From an uncultured Pelagibacteraceae bacterium (GTDB taxonomy: Bacteria > Pseudomonadota > Alphaproteobacteria > Pelagibacterales > Pelagibacteraceae), in the NCBI GenBank assembly GCA_902629575.1, contig CACORJ010000008.1, forward strand, positions 1-57,166: a stretch of DNA of 57,166 bases, in the 5' to 3' direction. This document shows, in pieces, positions 8,623-17,393 of the stretch (position 1 is the first letter of the stretch; each line of letters opens with the position of its first letter). The notes beneath the pieces are model-generated. The model was given only the letters and a program-made list of their open reading frames with translations. It was not told the DNA's origin and ran no database searches. A program made the position numbers and the translations under genes.

Positions 8623-8913
8623 TCATTTTTTTTTGAAATTTCTTCTTTCGAAGTTGATATATGACCAAATCATATTTTTCCAAATACGATTTGTTATTTT
8701 AGGATCAATATTTAAATTTTTTGATTTAGAATCAATTTTTTTAAGAATAAATTTAATTCTTTTCTTATCTACAATTTCTTTTTTAAATTCTTTTAATTTT
8801 AAAACTTCCTTTACAAGTTTGGTCCTATATTTGATTAGTGACAATAATCTATTATCTAATTTATCTAATTTTGATCTGATTTTTTGTAACTTTTGTTTAT
8901 TTTTTGGCGACAT
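8623..8913 (-). CDS. Chorismate mutase, AroQ (type II) family
   Basis: Small all-helical enzyme that would convert chorismate to prephenate for phenylalanine and tyrosine synthesis. The 96-aa protein has the helix-1 pattern KLQKIRSKLDKLDNRLLSLI then KYRTKLVKEVLKLKE, with the arginines and lysine expected at the active site, and a helix-2 pattern KKRIKFILKKI. It is a stand-alone domain, not fused to prephenate dehydratase or DAHP synthase. It begins 44 bp from the divergent ctaA start. Sequence conservation is modest and catalysis is inferred. Confidence 0.72.
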   Translation of the reverse strand: MSPKNKQKLQKIRSKLDKLDNRLLSLIKYRTKLVKEVLKLKEFKKEIVDKKRIKFILKKIDSKSKNLNIDPKITNRIWKNMIWSYINFERRNFKKK

Positions 8914-8957
8914 TTATTCTATAGGTTTATAAAAATAATTATTATATTTATCGTTAG

Positions 8958-9992
8958 ATGTATATAGAAAATACTGCAATTCGTAATAAAATATCAACAT
9001 GGCTTGTGTGCATGTTCTCTTTAATAGTAATCATGATTATAGTTGGAGGCTTAACACGTCTAACCGACTCTGGATTATCAATCACAAAATGGGAATTATT
9101 TTATGGATTTTTTCCACCAATGAATGAGCAAATATGGATTGATTATTTTGAACAATATAAACTAATACCTGAATTCCAAATCCAAAATTATTCAATGAAC
9201 TTGAGCGAATTCAAAGTTATTTTTTGGTGGGAATGGGCTCATAGATTCTTAGGAAGATTAATTGGTATTAGTTTTGTACTTCCATTAATATATTTTACAT
9301 TTAAATTAAATTTTAAGAAATTAATAAATTTATATTTAATTTTTTTTCTTATTTGTTTTCAAGGTTTTTTAGGTTGGTATATGGTTTCTAGCGGCTTAGT
9401 TGATAGAATTGATGTTAGCCATTTTCGTTTGTCTTTTCATTTGATAGTTGCATTTTTAATACTATCTTTAATTCTTTGGAATTACCTTAAAATAAATATA
9501 AAAATTAATAATGACATTAAATTAAATTTATTTTTTCCTTTAACTTTTCTTATTTTAATTTTTTTTCAAATTATAATAGGTGCTTTTGTCTCTGGAATGG
9601 ATGCAGGTCTTATTTATAATTCTTGGCCACTAATGGGAAATAATTACTTTCCAGATGATAATAAATTTATAAATTTATTTAATATAAATGCTTTTAGTGA
9701 TGCATCCTTAGTTCAATTTATTCACAGAAATTTAGCATATGTAATATTGTTTTTTTATTTTTTTATCCTTTTTAAAGTTTATAAAAAAAAGATTAAAGGT
9801 TCTTTTTTAGCAATTAATCTTGTCGGGCTTTTTCTATTGTCTCAAGTGATACTAGGAATTTTAACATTATTAAATGGAGCACAAATATTTTTAGCATCAC
9901 TACATCAGATAAGCTCAATATTTCTTGTGAGTGCATCAATTTACTTTTTATATTTGAATAAAAAAACTAATGTTTTTCGACTGGAAAATTAG
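8958..9992 (+). CDS. ctaA: Heme A synthase (Cox15/CtaA)
   Basis: Inner-membrane enzyme that oxidises heme O to heme A for aa3-type cytochrome oxidase. The 344-aa protein has about eight membrane helices. Recognised segments are VGGLTRLTDSGLSITKWEL near the N-terminus, FWWEWAHRFLGRLIG with a heme-ligand histidine, DVSHFRLSFHL, and a second-half repeat with FVSGMDAGLIYNSWPLM and QFIHRNLAY. This length and pattern fit the alphaproteobacterial/mitochondrial type. The stop lies 26 bp inside the convergent hydrolase gene. Confidence 0.95.
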   Translation: MYIENTAIRNKISTWLVCMFSLIVIMIIVGGLTRLTDSGLSITKWELFYGFFPPMNEQIWIDYFEQYKLIPEFQIQNYSMNLSEFKVIFWWEWAHRFLGRLIGISFVLPLIYFTFKLNFKKLINLYLIFFLICFQGFLGWYMVSSGLVDRIDVSHFRLSFHLIVAFLILSLILWNYLKINIKINNDIKLNLFFPLTFLILIFFQIIIGAFVSGMDAGLIYNSWPLMGNNYFPDDNKFINLFNINAFSDASLVQFIHRNLAYVILFFYFFILFKVYKKKIKGSFLAINLVGLFLLSQVILGILTLLNGAQIFLASLHQISSIFLVSASIYFLYLNKKTNVFRLEN

Positions 9993-10785
9993 TAAGTATA
10001 AACTGTTTAAGTACTTTTAAAACTCTATCTGCCTCCTCAAGAAGCATCATATGACCACAATTATCAATTATTTCTATTTTACTTCCATCAATGAGCGCTG
10101 CTAATTTTTTTCCCTCTTTTACCGGACACATTTTGTCTCCAGTAGCTAGTATTGATAAAGTTGGTATTTTGATTTTTTTTGCTGCCTCAAAACCGTTCTT
10201 ATAATTATCACAGGCTCTAAAATCTACACCCAAAGTATTTTTGATTGTCCTTGATTTTGCCAACATACCTCCCGTATTTATATGGTATAATCCAGGTACA
10301 GGGTGCCCACCAAAATGCCCAGCAGGTCCGTGAGCCCAGTCCATCATTAAATCAACTGCTTTTGGGTCATTATTTTCTGCCAGAGACAATAATTCTGGAT
10401 TCATTGGTATTGCCCCTGCACCCCCCATTAAACTTAATGTTTTAATTTTTTTAGGATTTCTATATGCACATTCTATTGTTACTAAACATCCTTGTGAGTG
10501 ACCAACTAAAGATGCTTCTTTATAACCAACGGAGTCAATTACTTCACTTATCCAATCAGCCATATCCTCAATTGATTTTAAACTTTCTCCACCTGAAAGA
10601 CCATGACCTGGCATATCTAAAGCTAAAACACTATAACCATGAAAAGCAAAATATCTTGTTTGTAATACCCACGTCATATGGGTAAGCCCACTTCCATGAA
10701 CAAAAATAATTAGTGGCTTATTTTTATCAAAGGGTCGACCACCAGTAGATGCAAAAACTTCTACATCATTAACTTTAAATTTCAT
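9967..10785 (-). CDS. Alpha/beta-hydrolase, substrate unknown
   Basis: The 272-aa protein has a complete alpha/beta-hydrolase core. The oxyanion HGSGLTH lies near residue 30, a DMPGHGLSGG loop follows, the nucleophile elbow is GHSQG, the acid lies in LATGDKMCPV, and the histidine in DNCGHMMLLEE. It has no signal peptide and is probably cytoplasmic. Its start overlaps the metY stop by 4 bp, so the two are probably co-translated and may serve the same sulfur or homoserine chemistry. It is not MetX, which is longer and has a different elbow. It overlaps ctaA convergently by 26 bp. Confidence 0.82.
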   Translation of the reverse strand: MKFKVNDVEVFASTGGRPFDKNKPLIIFVHGSGLTHMTWVLQTRYFAFHGYSVLALDMPGHGLSGGESLKSIEDMADWISEVIDSVGYKEASLVGHSQGCLVTIECAYRNPKKIKTLSLMGGAGAIPMNPELLSLAENNDPKAVDLMMDWAHGPAGHFGGHPVPGLYHINTGGMLAKSRTIKNTLGVDFRACDNYKNGFEAAKKIKIPTLSILATGDKMCPVKEGKKLAALIDGSKIEIIDNCGHMMLLEEADRVLKVLKQFILTNFPVEKH

Positions 10786-12116
10786 TGATTTGAGACAAGT
10801 CTAGGTTTTCTTGCTGCTCTAAATCCAATTTCAAAGTCATTCTTAATATCTTCGATATCCTCTATACCAACAGATAATCTTATCATGTCATGGGATAATC
10901 CAGCAAATTTTAAAGTAGCTTCATCCATTTGTGAATGTGTTGCTGATGCTGGATGTATTACCAGAGTTCTGGTATCACCTACGTTTGCAAGATGAGAAGA
11001 TAATTTAACATTATTTATAAAAGCTTCTCCAGCTTCTTTTCCTCCTTTTATGCCAAATGCAATCATAGAGCCTTTACCGTTGGGCAAAAGTTTTTTTGCT
11101 AATTCATGATCAGGATGATCAGGTACACTTGGATGAGAAACCCAAGCAACACTCTCATGGTTAGAGAGATATTTTACCATTTCCTCAGCGTTAGAACAAT
11201 GTTTTTGCATTCTTACAGATAAGGTTTCTATTCCTTGTAAAACATTCCAAGCATTTTGAGGACTTAAACATGGTCCAAAATCTCTCATTCCTTCAGCTCT
11301 AGCTTTCATTGTAAAGGCTGTAGGACCAAATTCCTCAGCAAAGGAAAGACCGTGATATCCTTCATAAGGTGTTGTCATAGTTGGGAATTTATCATTTTGC
11401 ATCCAATCAAAGTTTCCACCTTCAACTAAAATTCCTGCCATTGATGAACCATGACCAGCCATCCATTTTGTTAGCGAGTGAACTACAATATCAGCTCCAT
11501 GCTCTATAGGTTTACAAAGATAAGGTGTTTGGTAAGTTGCATCAATCATTAAAGGAATTCCTGCGTCATGAGCAATTTTCGCAATTTCAGGCATATTCAT
11601 TAATTCATTACCTGGATTTCCTACAAGCTCACCAAAAATACCTTTTGTATTTTTTTGAATTGCTTTTTTAAACCCCTCTGTATCTCTTGGTTTTACAAAC
11701 GTACATTTAATCCCAAATTTAGGTAGTGTAAGTCTAAATAAATTAACAGTACCACCATAAAGTTGAGAAGAGACAACTAGATGATCTCCAGCTTCACATA
11801 GAGTCATTACAGTAAGAAAAATGGCACTCATACCAGAAGATGTTGCTAAAGCTGCTGTACCTCCTTCGAGTGCTGCAACCCTTTCTTCTAAAACTGCAAC
11901 TGTTGGATTTGAAATTCTACTATAAATGTGACCACCTCTTTCTAAGTTAAATAGAGCTGCCGCATGATCAACGTCATCAAACAAATATGAAGTTGTTTGG
12001 TAAATTGGCACTTGTCTTGAACCAGCATTTTTATGAGGTTGATAGCCAGCGTGAAGGCTAAGCGTATCAAATTTATATGTTTTTGGATCAGTCCCCTTAT
12101 TTTTTTTGTCTGTCAT
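10782..12116 (-). CDS. metY: O-acetylhomoserine sulfhydrylase (PLP enzyme, Cys/Met metabolism family)
   Basis: Adds sulfide or methanethiol to O-acetyl-homoserine, giving homocysteine or methionine. The 444-aa length is typical of MetY and longer than MetB or MetC. The start region reads TLSLHAGYQPHKNAGSRQVP, followed by YSRISNPTVAVLEERVAALEGG. The PLP lysine is in HSLTKWMAGHG, and the C-terminal half has VIHPASATHSQM and RLSVGIEDIEDI. It is divergent from rplM across a 90-bp spacer and is followed in the same transcript by the alpha/beta hydrolase. I saw no SAM-riboswitch core in that spacer. Confidence 0.93.
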   Translation of the reverse strand: MTDKKNKGTDPKTYKFDTLSLHAGYQPHKNAGSRQVPIYQTTSYLFDDVDHAAALFNLERGGHIYSRISNPTVAVLEERVAALEGGTAALATSSGMSAIFLTVMTLCEAGDHLVVSSQLYGGTVNLFRLTLPKFGIKCTFVKPRDTEGFKKAIQKNTKGIFGELVGNPGNELMNMPEIAKIAHDAGIPLMIDATYQTPYLCKPIEHGADIVVHSLTKWMAGHGSSMAGILVEGGNFDWMQNDKFPTMTTPYEGYHGLSFAEEFGPTAFTMKARAEGMRDFGPCLSPQNAWNVLQGIETLSVRMQKHCSNAEEMVKYLSNHESVAWVSHPSVPDHPDHELAKKLLPNGKGSMIAFGIKGGKEAGEAFINNVKLSSHLANVGDTRTLVIHPASATHSQMDEATLKFAGLSHDMIRLSVGIEDIEDIKNDFEIGFRAARKPRLVSNQ

Positions 12117-12167
12117 AAATTCCCTTTATTTTTAATATTAATATTTAATTATCAAGATTAATATAAA

Positions 12168-12195
12168 TTGACAATATAGCATTTATCAGTATTAA
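12168..12195 (+). promoter_or_regulatory. Candidate sigma-70 promoter for rplM-rpsI
   Basis: A perfect TTGACA (12168-12173) is followed after 16 bp by TATTAA (12190-12195). The rplM ATG begins 11 bp later, so the untranslated leader would be very short. In AT-rich DNA the -10 match is weak evidence; the -35 is the stronger part. Confidence 0.4.
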
Positions 12196-12206
12196 TCCGG
12201 CCAAAC

Positions 12207-12671
12207 ATGACTAAATTTGTAAGTAAAAACCAGATAAATAACAATTGGTACGAAATAGACGCCAAAAATGCAGTAGTTGGCAGATTAGCTTCAGTAATTT
12301 CAAAAATTATTAGAGGAAAAAATAAAGCATCTTACACACCACATATGGATCATGGGGATTTTGTTGTAGTCAAAAATATTGAGCATGTGAAGTTTACAGG
12401 TAAAAAATTTCAAAATAAAAAGTATTTTAGACATACTGGTCATCCGGGTGGAATTAAAGAAACAACACCTGAAAAATTATCTAAAAAAAAACCTGGTGAA
12501 GCTCTTAAACTAGCTGTAAAAAGAATGTTACCAGGAGGTGTACTTGGAAAAAAACAATTAACAAAATTAAAGATATATTCAGGTGATAACCACCCTCATT
12601 CAGCACAAAATCCAAAAACAATTGAATTAGAAAAATTAAATAAAAAAAATATCATTAGAAATAGCAAATGA
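12207..12671 (+). CDS. rplM: 50S ribosomal protein L13
   Basis: Early-assembly protein of the large subunit. The 154-aa sequence has NNWYEIDAKNAVVGRLASVI, YTPHMDHGDFVVVKN, FRHTGHPGGIKE, and AVKRMLPGG.LGKKQLTKLKIY, all diagnostic for L13. It begins the usual rplM-rpsI pair. Its stop overlaps the rpsI ATG by 4 bp. It is divergent from metY. Confidence 0.98.
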   Translation: MTKFVSKNQINNNWYEIDAKNAVVGRLASVISKIIRGKNKASYTPHMDHGDFVVVKNIEHVKFTGKKFQNKKYFRHTGHPGGIKETTPEKLSKKKPGEALKLAVKRMLPGGVLGKKQLTKLKIYSGDNHPHSAQNPKTIELEKLNKKNIIRNSK

Positions 12672-13105
12672 TCAATAATCAGACTAAAGAAAAAAAAATA
12701 AAATTGGATCTAGATTTTAAAGACAGTAAATATGCGACTGGTAGAAGAAAAAAATCCATTGCAAAAGTTTGGTTAAAAAAAGGAACAGGGAAAATTTATG
12801 TTAATGGAAAAATATTTGATAAGTATTTTGTTAGTGATAACCACATAATGCAAATTACTAGACCTTTTGAGATAATTAATCAGGCCACAGATTATGATGT
12901 GAGATGTAGCGTTAGTGGTGGTGGACACACAGGGCAAGCTGGAGCTATGGTACATGGTATTTCAAAAGCATTAGTAATGTTTGATCAAAATTTCAAAACT
13001 ACTTTAAAAACGGAAAACTTAACTACTAGAGATCCGAGAGCTGTTGAGAGAAAAAAGCCTGGCAGAAGAAAAGCAAGAAGAAGCTTTCAGTTTTCTAAAA
13101 GATAA
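12668..13105 (+). CDS. rpsI: 30S ribosomal protein S9
   Basis: Small-subunit protein whose C-terminal tail reaches the P-site tRNA. The 145-aa protein has YATGRRKKSIAKVWLKKGTG, SGGGHTGQAGAMVHGISKAL, and the invariant end KKPGRRKARRSFQFSKR. A lysine-rich N-terminal extension of about 15 residues precedes the core. The following T-run (gataattttttttac) is not preceded by a clear stem, so no terminator is called. Confidence 0.98.
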   Translation: MINNQTKEKKIKLDLDFKDSKYATGRRKKSIAKVWLKKGTGKIYVNGKIFDKYFVSDNHIMQITRPFEIINQATDYDVRCSVSGGGHTGQAGAMVHGISKALVMFDQNFKTTLKTENLTTRDPRAVERKKPGRRKARRSFQFSKR

Positions 13106-13121
13106 TTTTTTTTACTTTTAC

Positions 13122-13130
13122 TGTTATAAT
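13122..13130 (+). promoter_or_regulatory. Extended -10 promoter for argC, probably leaderless
   Basis: TGtTATAAT is a perfect extended -10 element. Only five bases (gtcaa) separate it from the argC ATG at 13136, so transcription should start at or within a base or two of the start codon. No good -35 is visible, as expected for an extended -10 promoter. The same layout recurs before the genes at 29795 and 43575. Confidence 0.55.
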
Positions 13131-13135
13131 GTCAA

Positions 13136-14158
13136 ATGTCTAAGATAAATATTTTAGTTGCTGGATCTACTGGTTATATTGGTATTCAATTAATTAACTT
13201 ATTAGTAAAACATAATAAGGTAAATATTAAATATCTTTGTGGTAATACATCTGTAGGTAAAGAAATCTTCTTTTTTGATAAGAAATTAAAAAAATTTAAA
13301 TTACCTAAAATTATAAGATTTAATAAAAAACTATTAAAGGATATAGATGTTGTCTTCACCGCTCTACCAAATGGCGAGGCTCAATCAATTTCTAAACATC
13401 TTTTAAAAAAAAACATATTAATTGATTTAGCTGCTGATTTTAGATTGAAGAATCCATTGATTTATAAAACATGGTATAAACAAAAACATAATGCGCCAAA
13501 TCTGATTAAAAATTCTATTTATTCTCTTCCAGAATTAACCGGAAAAAAAATTAAAAAATTCAAAATAATAGGATGTCCTGGATGTTATCCTACTTCAATA
13601 TTAATTCCAATTATTCCATTAATCAAAAAAGATTTAATTCGAAAAAAAAATATTATAATTGACTCAAAATCTGGGTATTCAGGTGCTGGAAGAGGAGTTC
13701 ATAAAAAATATAAAAATAAAAATTTATATGAATCATTGAGTGCTTATGGTATTGGATTCCATAGACATAACCCAGAGATTGAGCAAATAATTAAAGAAAA
13801 TACTAAAGATAAATTTGAATTTACATTTACACCACATTTATCACCAATGTTTAGAGGAATTCTAAGCACTATTTATGTTGATTTAAATAAAGGAAAAACT
13901 GTAAATAATTTATATAATGAGTTAGTTAATTTTTATAAAAAATCAATTTTTGTTAAAGTGGCCAAAATAAATTCTTATATAAGTACAAATGATGTAATTA
14001 ACACAAATAACTGTAAAATATCAGTTTGCAAATCAAAATATCACAATAAAGCAATAATTTTATCATCCTTAGATAATTTGATAAAAGGTGGTGCAGGGCA
14101 AGCTATTCAAAATATGAATATAATTTATAATTTTAACCCTTTTGAAGGTTTAAGATGA
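13136..14158 (+). CDS. argC: N-acetyl-gamma-glutamyl-phosphate reductase
   Basis: NADPH-dependent third step of arginine synthesis. The 340-aa protein starts INILVAGSTGYIGIQLINLL (Rossmann fold) and carries VFTALPNGEAQ, DLAADFRLKN and the catalytic cysteine in GCPGCYPTS (Cys150). SAYGIGFHRHNPEIEQ and FTPHLSPMFRGILSTIYVDL complete the family pattern. The length matches the long (type 1) class. It has its own likely promoter, apart from the rplM-rpsI pair. Its stop overlaps the ATG of a small lipoprotein gene. Confidence 0.95.
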   Translation: MSKINILVAGSTGYIGIQLINLLVKHNKVNIKYLCGNTSVGKEIFFFDKKLKKFKLPKIIRFNKKLLKDIDVVFTALPNGEAQSISKHLLKKNILIDLAADFRLKNPLIYKTWYKQKHNAPNLIKNSIYSLPELTGKKIKKFKIIGCPGCYPTSILIPIIPLIKKDLIRKKNIIIDSKSGYSGAGRGVHKKYKNKNLYESLSAYGIGFHRHNPEIEQIIKENTKDKFEFTFTPHLSPMFRGILSTIYVDLNKGKTVNNLYNELVNFYKKSIFVKVAKINSYISTNDVINTNNCKISVCKSKYHNKAIILSSLDNLIKGGAGQAIQNMNIIYNFNPFEGLR

Positions 14159-14328
14159 AAAAATATTTGATTATTTTTATTTGGCTTATTGGTTGTTCTA
14201 GTAATCAAAATTTATCAAAAACCGATTATAAAAATATTAATTTTTCAAAAGATTTAACACTTAAGGAATTTAAATTAAAATTAGAGAGCTATGCAATTAA
14301 TAGTCCTTATCCAAACATAGATAATTAG
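14155..14328 (+). CDS. Small lipoprotein, 57 aa, function unknown
   Basis: A short gene fitting exactly between argC and hom. Its ATGA overlaps the argC stop and its TAG directly abuts the hom ATG. The product starts MKKYLIIFIWLIGC, a short signal peptide with lipobox LIGC (Cys14). The mature peptide is only about 44 residues (SSNQNLSKTDYKNINFSKDL..., ending SPYPNIDN). The tight fit at both ends and the lipobox argue that it is real. The tail ends in a Pro/Tyr-rich segment, which suggests a tethered peptide rather than an enzyme. No function can be assigned. Confidence 0.72.
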   Translation: MKKYLIIFIWLIGCSSNQNLSKTDYKNINFSKDLTLKEFKLKLESYAINSPYPNIDN

Positions 14329-15621
14329 ATGAATAAAAATATAAATATTGCAGTTGTAGGTTTAGGTCAAATAGGAAACTATTTATACAATGAATTAAAT
14401 ATTAAAAAAAAAGATATTGAAAATAAAACAGGAAAAAAGATACAAATAGTAGCAATATCTGCAAAAAATAAAAATAAAAAAAGACGGTTCAAAGTTAATA
14501 AAAAAAAATTTTATGAAAATCCATTTGAAATTTTTAAAAAAGAAAAAATTGATATTTTATTTGAATGTATAGGATTATCTGATGGTATATCTAAAAAGAT
14601 AGTTGAAACTGCATTAAAAAATAAAATTAATGTAATAACACCAAATAAATCTTTAATTGCAAAACATGGTGACTATTTAGCTAAATTAGCAGAGCAAAAT
14701 AATGTTTGTTTAGAATTTGAAGCATCTGTCGCAGGAGGAATTCCTGTATTACGAACGATTAAAGAGGGCTTAGCCACGAATCATATAAGTAAAGTTTATG
14801 GAATATTGAATGGAACAACAAATTATATATTATCTGACATGGAAAATAGTAATGAGCCCTTTGAAAAAGTTTTAAGAAAAGCACAAAGATTAGGATATGC
14901 TGAGCCAGGAAATCCAAAATTGGATCTAAATGGATTTGACGCGTTTGCAAAAGTTAAAATTTTGTCTGCATTAGCGTTCAATTGTAAAATATCAAAAGAA
15001 AAATGCATTATGGAAGGTATTCAAAATATTGAACTAAAGGATATTAAAATTGCTAATCAGTTAGGACTTAGAATAAAATTACTTGGGATCTCGGAAATTA
15101 TTGATAATAAGCTTTTTGAAACCGTTCACCCATGTTTGGTTAGTAAAAATACTTATATTGGTAATGTTAATGGTGTAATGAATGCGGTTATAATTGAGGG
15201 AAATCCAGTAGGACAAAGTGTTATGCAAGGAGAGGGGGCAGGTCCAGGCCCTACTTCATCATCTTTATTATCAGATTTATTTTCAATAATGCGAGGAAAT
15301 AAGAAATTTCCTTTTGGCATATCCTCAAAAAAAAGAAAACATATTAGAGTGTTTAATAATAATAAATATTCAAATTCTTTATACCTTAGATTTGAGGTAA
15401 AAGATAAACAAGGTGTGTTATCTACAATTACTAATCGTCTTTCTAGGTATAAAATTTCTGTAAAAAGAATTATACAAACACCTGATAAAAAAAGTAAAAA
15501 AGCAACGATTGTTATTATAACTCATAAAACATCTGAGATAAATGTGAAAAATTGTTTATTAATATTTAAAAAAAATAAAAATATTTTAAAATTTCCGACA
15601 CTTATAAGACTTTATAATTAA
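14329..15621 (+). CDS. hom: Homoserine dehydrogenase
   Basis: Reduces aspartate semialdehyde to homoserine, the branch to threonine and methionine. The 430-aa protein has an N-terminal Rossmann motif IAVVGLGQIGNYLY, the NKSLIAKHG segment, EASVAGGIPVLRTIKEGLA, LNGTTNYILSDME and LDLNGFDAFAKVKIL with catalytic residues. The C-terminal 80 residues form an ACT domain (LYLRFEVKDKQGVLSTITNRL), which suggests threonine feedback. It supplies homoserine that could feed metY on the other strand. It overlaps the next gene by one base. Confidence 0.96.
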   Translation: MNKNINIAVVGLGQIGNYLYNELNIKKKDIENKTGKKIQIVAISAKNKNKKRRFKVNKKKFYENPFEIFKKEKIDILFECIGLSDGISKKIVETALKNKINVITPNKSLIAKHGDYLAKLAEQNNVCLEFEASVAGGIPVLRTIKEGLATNHISKVYGILNGTTNYILSDMENSNEPFEKVLRKAQRLGYAEPGNPKLDLNGFDAFAKVKILSALAFNCKISKEKCIMEGIQNIELKDIKIANQLGLRIKLLGISEIIDNKLFETVHPCLVSKNTYIGNVNGVMNAVIIEGNPVGQSVMQGEGAGPGPTSSSLLSDLFSIMRGNKKFPFGISSKKRKHIRVFNNNKYSNSLYLRFEVKDKQGVLSTITNRLSRYKISVKRIIQTPDKKSKKATIVIITHKTSEINVKNCLLIFKKNKNILKFPTLIRLYN

Positions 15622-16523
15622 TGGAAATTTATATTAAACTTTTTGAAGTTTTATTCCCTGTTTTTTTTATTGTTGGCATCGGCTATTATCTTGGAAAAAA
15701 AAACCCTAAAATTGATACAACTTTTATAAGCAATTTTGCAGCTAATATTGGTTCTCCCGCAATTGTTATTTATTCATGTAATGCAGCTAATATTTCTTTT
15801 GATACTTTTAGTAGTTATTTTTGGTATTATTTAATCGCTATAATTGGTTTTTTTTTAGTTGGTGTATCATTTCTTTTCGTTCAAAAAACAAAAGACATTA
15901 TTAGAGAACTTCCTCCATTTATTATGCCGAATACAGGTAATATGGGTTTGCCTATTTGTTTATTTGCTTATGGAACACAAGGATTAGGTGTAGCAGCTGC
16001 AATATCTGCATTAATTATTTTATGTCATTTCACACTAGGTGTTTTTCTAGCTGATAGAAAATTTAACTTTGAAGTGATATCTAAAAGTCCAGCTTTTTAT
16101 TCAGTTATAATTGCAGTAGTTTTGCTTTATTTTAATATTGAATTACCTGTGTTTGTCGAAAATACTACTTTATTATTAACTTATGCAACGATCTTTTTGA
16201 TTTTAATGTCATTAGGTATAGCTCTTACAAGATTAAAAGTCTTTTCTTTTAAAAAGGCTTTTATTTCTTCTGTTGGAAGAGTTATCATAGGACCTTTTAT
16301 TGGATATTTATTAATTATGTATTTTAATTTAGAAGGATTCGCTGCTGGTGTGTTACTTATTCAATGTTCTATGCCAAGTGCTATTCTAAACTACTTAGTT
16401 GGTTCAATATATTCACCAAAAAAAATTGTCGACAACGTTGCAAGCATGATAGTTGTTTCAACATTAATGTCATTTGTCACTATCCCAATTGTTGTATTCT
16501 TTTCTTTAAAATTCTTTAATTAA
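15621..16523 (+). CDS. AEC-family membrane transporter (auxin efflux carrier fold)
   Basis: The 300-aa protein has about ten hydrophobic helices and the AEC pattern: VGIGYYLGKK in helix 1, FIMPNTGNMGLPI with its helix-breaking NTGNMG, and ALTRLKVF followed by GPFIGYLLI in the second repeat. Family members export malate, other organic acids or auxin-like compounds; the substrate cannot be read here. It is coupled to hom by a one-base overlap and followed 18 bp later by a second exporter-like gene, so the two may move amino-acid-related metabolites. Confidence 0.85.
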   Translation: MEIYIKLFEVLFPVFFIVGIGYYLGKKNPKIDTTFISNFAANIGSPAIVIYSCNAANISFDTFSSYFWYYLIAIIGFFLVGVSFLFVQKTKDIIRELPPFIMPNTGNMGLPICLFAYGTQGLGVAAAISALIILCHFTLGVFLADRKFNFEVISKSPAFYSVIIAVVLLYFNIELPVFVENTTLLLTYATIFLILMSLGIALTRLKVFSFKKAFISSVGRVIIGPFIGYLLIMYFNLEGFAAGVLLIQCSMPSAILNYLVGSIYSPKKIVDNVASMIVVSTLMSFVTIPIVVFFSLKFFN

Positions 16524-16541
16524 TCTATATCTTCAGTATCC

Positions 16542-17393
16542 ATGAAGGCTATTACTTTTAATCTTTTGGCATGGGTAATGCTTCCAATAATGGACGGGTT
16601 CGCAAAATATTTAAGTACAGATCTTCCAGTATTACAAATTACATGGGCGAGATATTTTTTTACAGTGGCTTTCACTTTTCCAATTATGTTTTTCTTTTTT
16701 CGAAAAAATCTTGTCTGGACAGACAAGCCAAAACTGCAATTCATTAGAGGTTTAATTCTTTTAACTGCTAATATTTGTTTCTTTTATGCAATTTCGGTTA
16801 TTTCTTTAGCAAAAGCATTAACTTTAGCTTTTATTGCTCCTTTAATTGTTACAGCTTTTTCTCCATTTTTTTTAGGTGAGAAGGTAGGATTTAGAAGATG
16901 GTCTGCAGTAATTATAGGTTTCATTGGTTCTTTAGTAGTTATAAGGCCGGGTTTTGTTGAAATTAATTTAGCAAGTATAGCTGCTCTTGGAACAGGTATA
17001 ATGTATGGGTTTTATTTAATTATTACACGTAAACTAAGTACCTCAGACAATCCTTTATTAACTTTATTGTTGACTGGTGTAGTAGGGGCCATAATTATAT
17101 CTACTGTAATGCCATTTGTGTGGGTTAAACCTAGTTTAAATCAGTGGTCTATGATGGCTGCCATAGGTATATTTGCCTGCATAGGGCATTTATTCCTAAT
17201 ATTGTCTCTCAAATATGCTGATGCCTCTAAATTAGCTCCATTTAGCTATTTTGAGATCATCACAAACATCATTATAGGTTATTATTTCTTCAGTGATTTC
17301 CCTGATAATTGGACTTTCATAGGTTTATTCATTATTGTATTAAGTGGTATCTACATTTCAAGAAGAGAGAACTTAGTTAAAAAAGTTAAATAA
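16542..17393 (+). CDS. EamA-family (DMT superfamily) metabolite transporter
   Basis: The 283-aa protein has ten predicted membrane helices in two EamA repeats. The first includes LQITWARYFFTVAF and SLAKALTLAFIAPLIV with LGEKVGFRRWSAVIIGFIG; the second ends with GHLFLILSLKYADASKLAPF, SYFEIITNIIIGY and TFIGLFIIVLSGIYI. These are standard family positions. The substrate is unknown; relatives export amino acids or drugs. It is the last gene of the argC-hom unit, and the only long gene-free stretch in the window begins right after it. Confidence 0.86.
   Translation: MKAITFNLLAWVMLPIMDGFAKYLSTDLPVLQITWARYFFTVAFTFPIMFFFFRKNLVWTDKPKLQFIRGLILLTANICFFYAISVISLAKALTLAFIAPLIVTAFSPFFLGEKVGFRRWSAVIIGFIGSLVVIRPGFVEINLASIAALGTGIMYGFYLIITRKLSTSDNPLLTLLLTGVVGAIIISTVMPFVWVKPSLNQWSMMAAIGIFACIGHLFLILSLKYADASKLAPFSYFEIITNIIIGYYFFSDFPDNWTFIGLFIIVLSGIYISRRENLVKKVK

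Noticed and set aside
12117..12206. Possible SAM riboswitch (SAM-II or SAM-V) before metY
   Set aside because: Such switches are known before metY in marine bacteria, but the minus-strand spacer lacks a GCTAAA-type core and a convincing pseudoknot; only an AAAGGGA near the start codon is present. A covariance-model search would decide.
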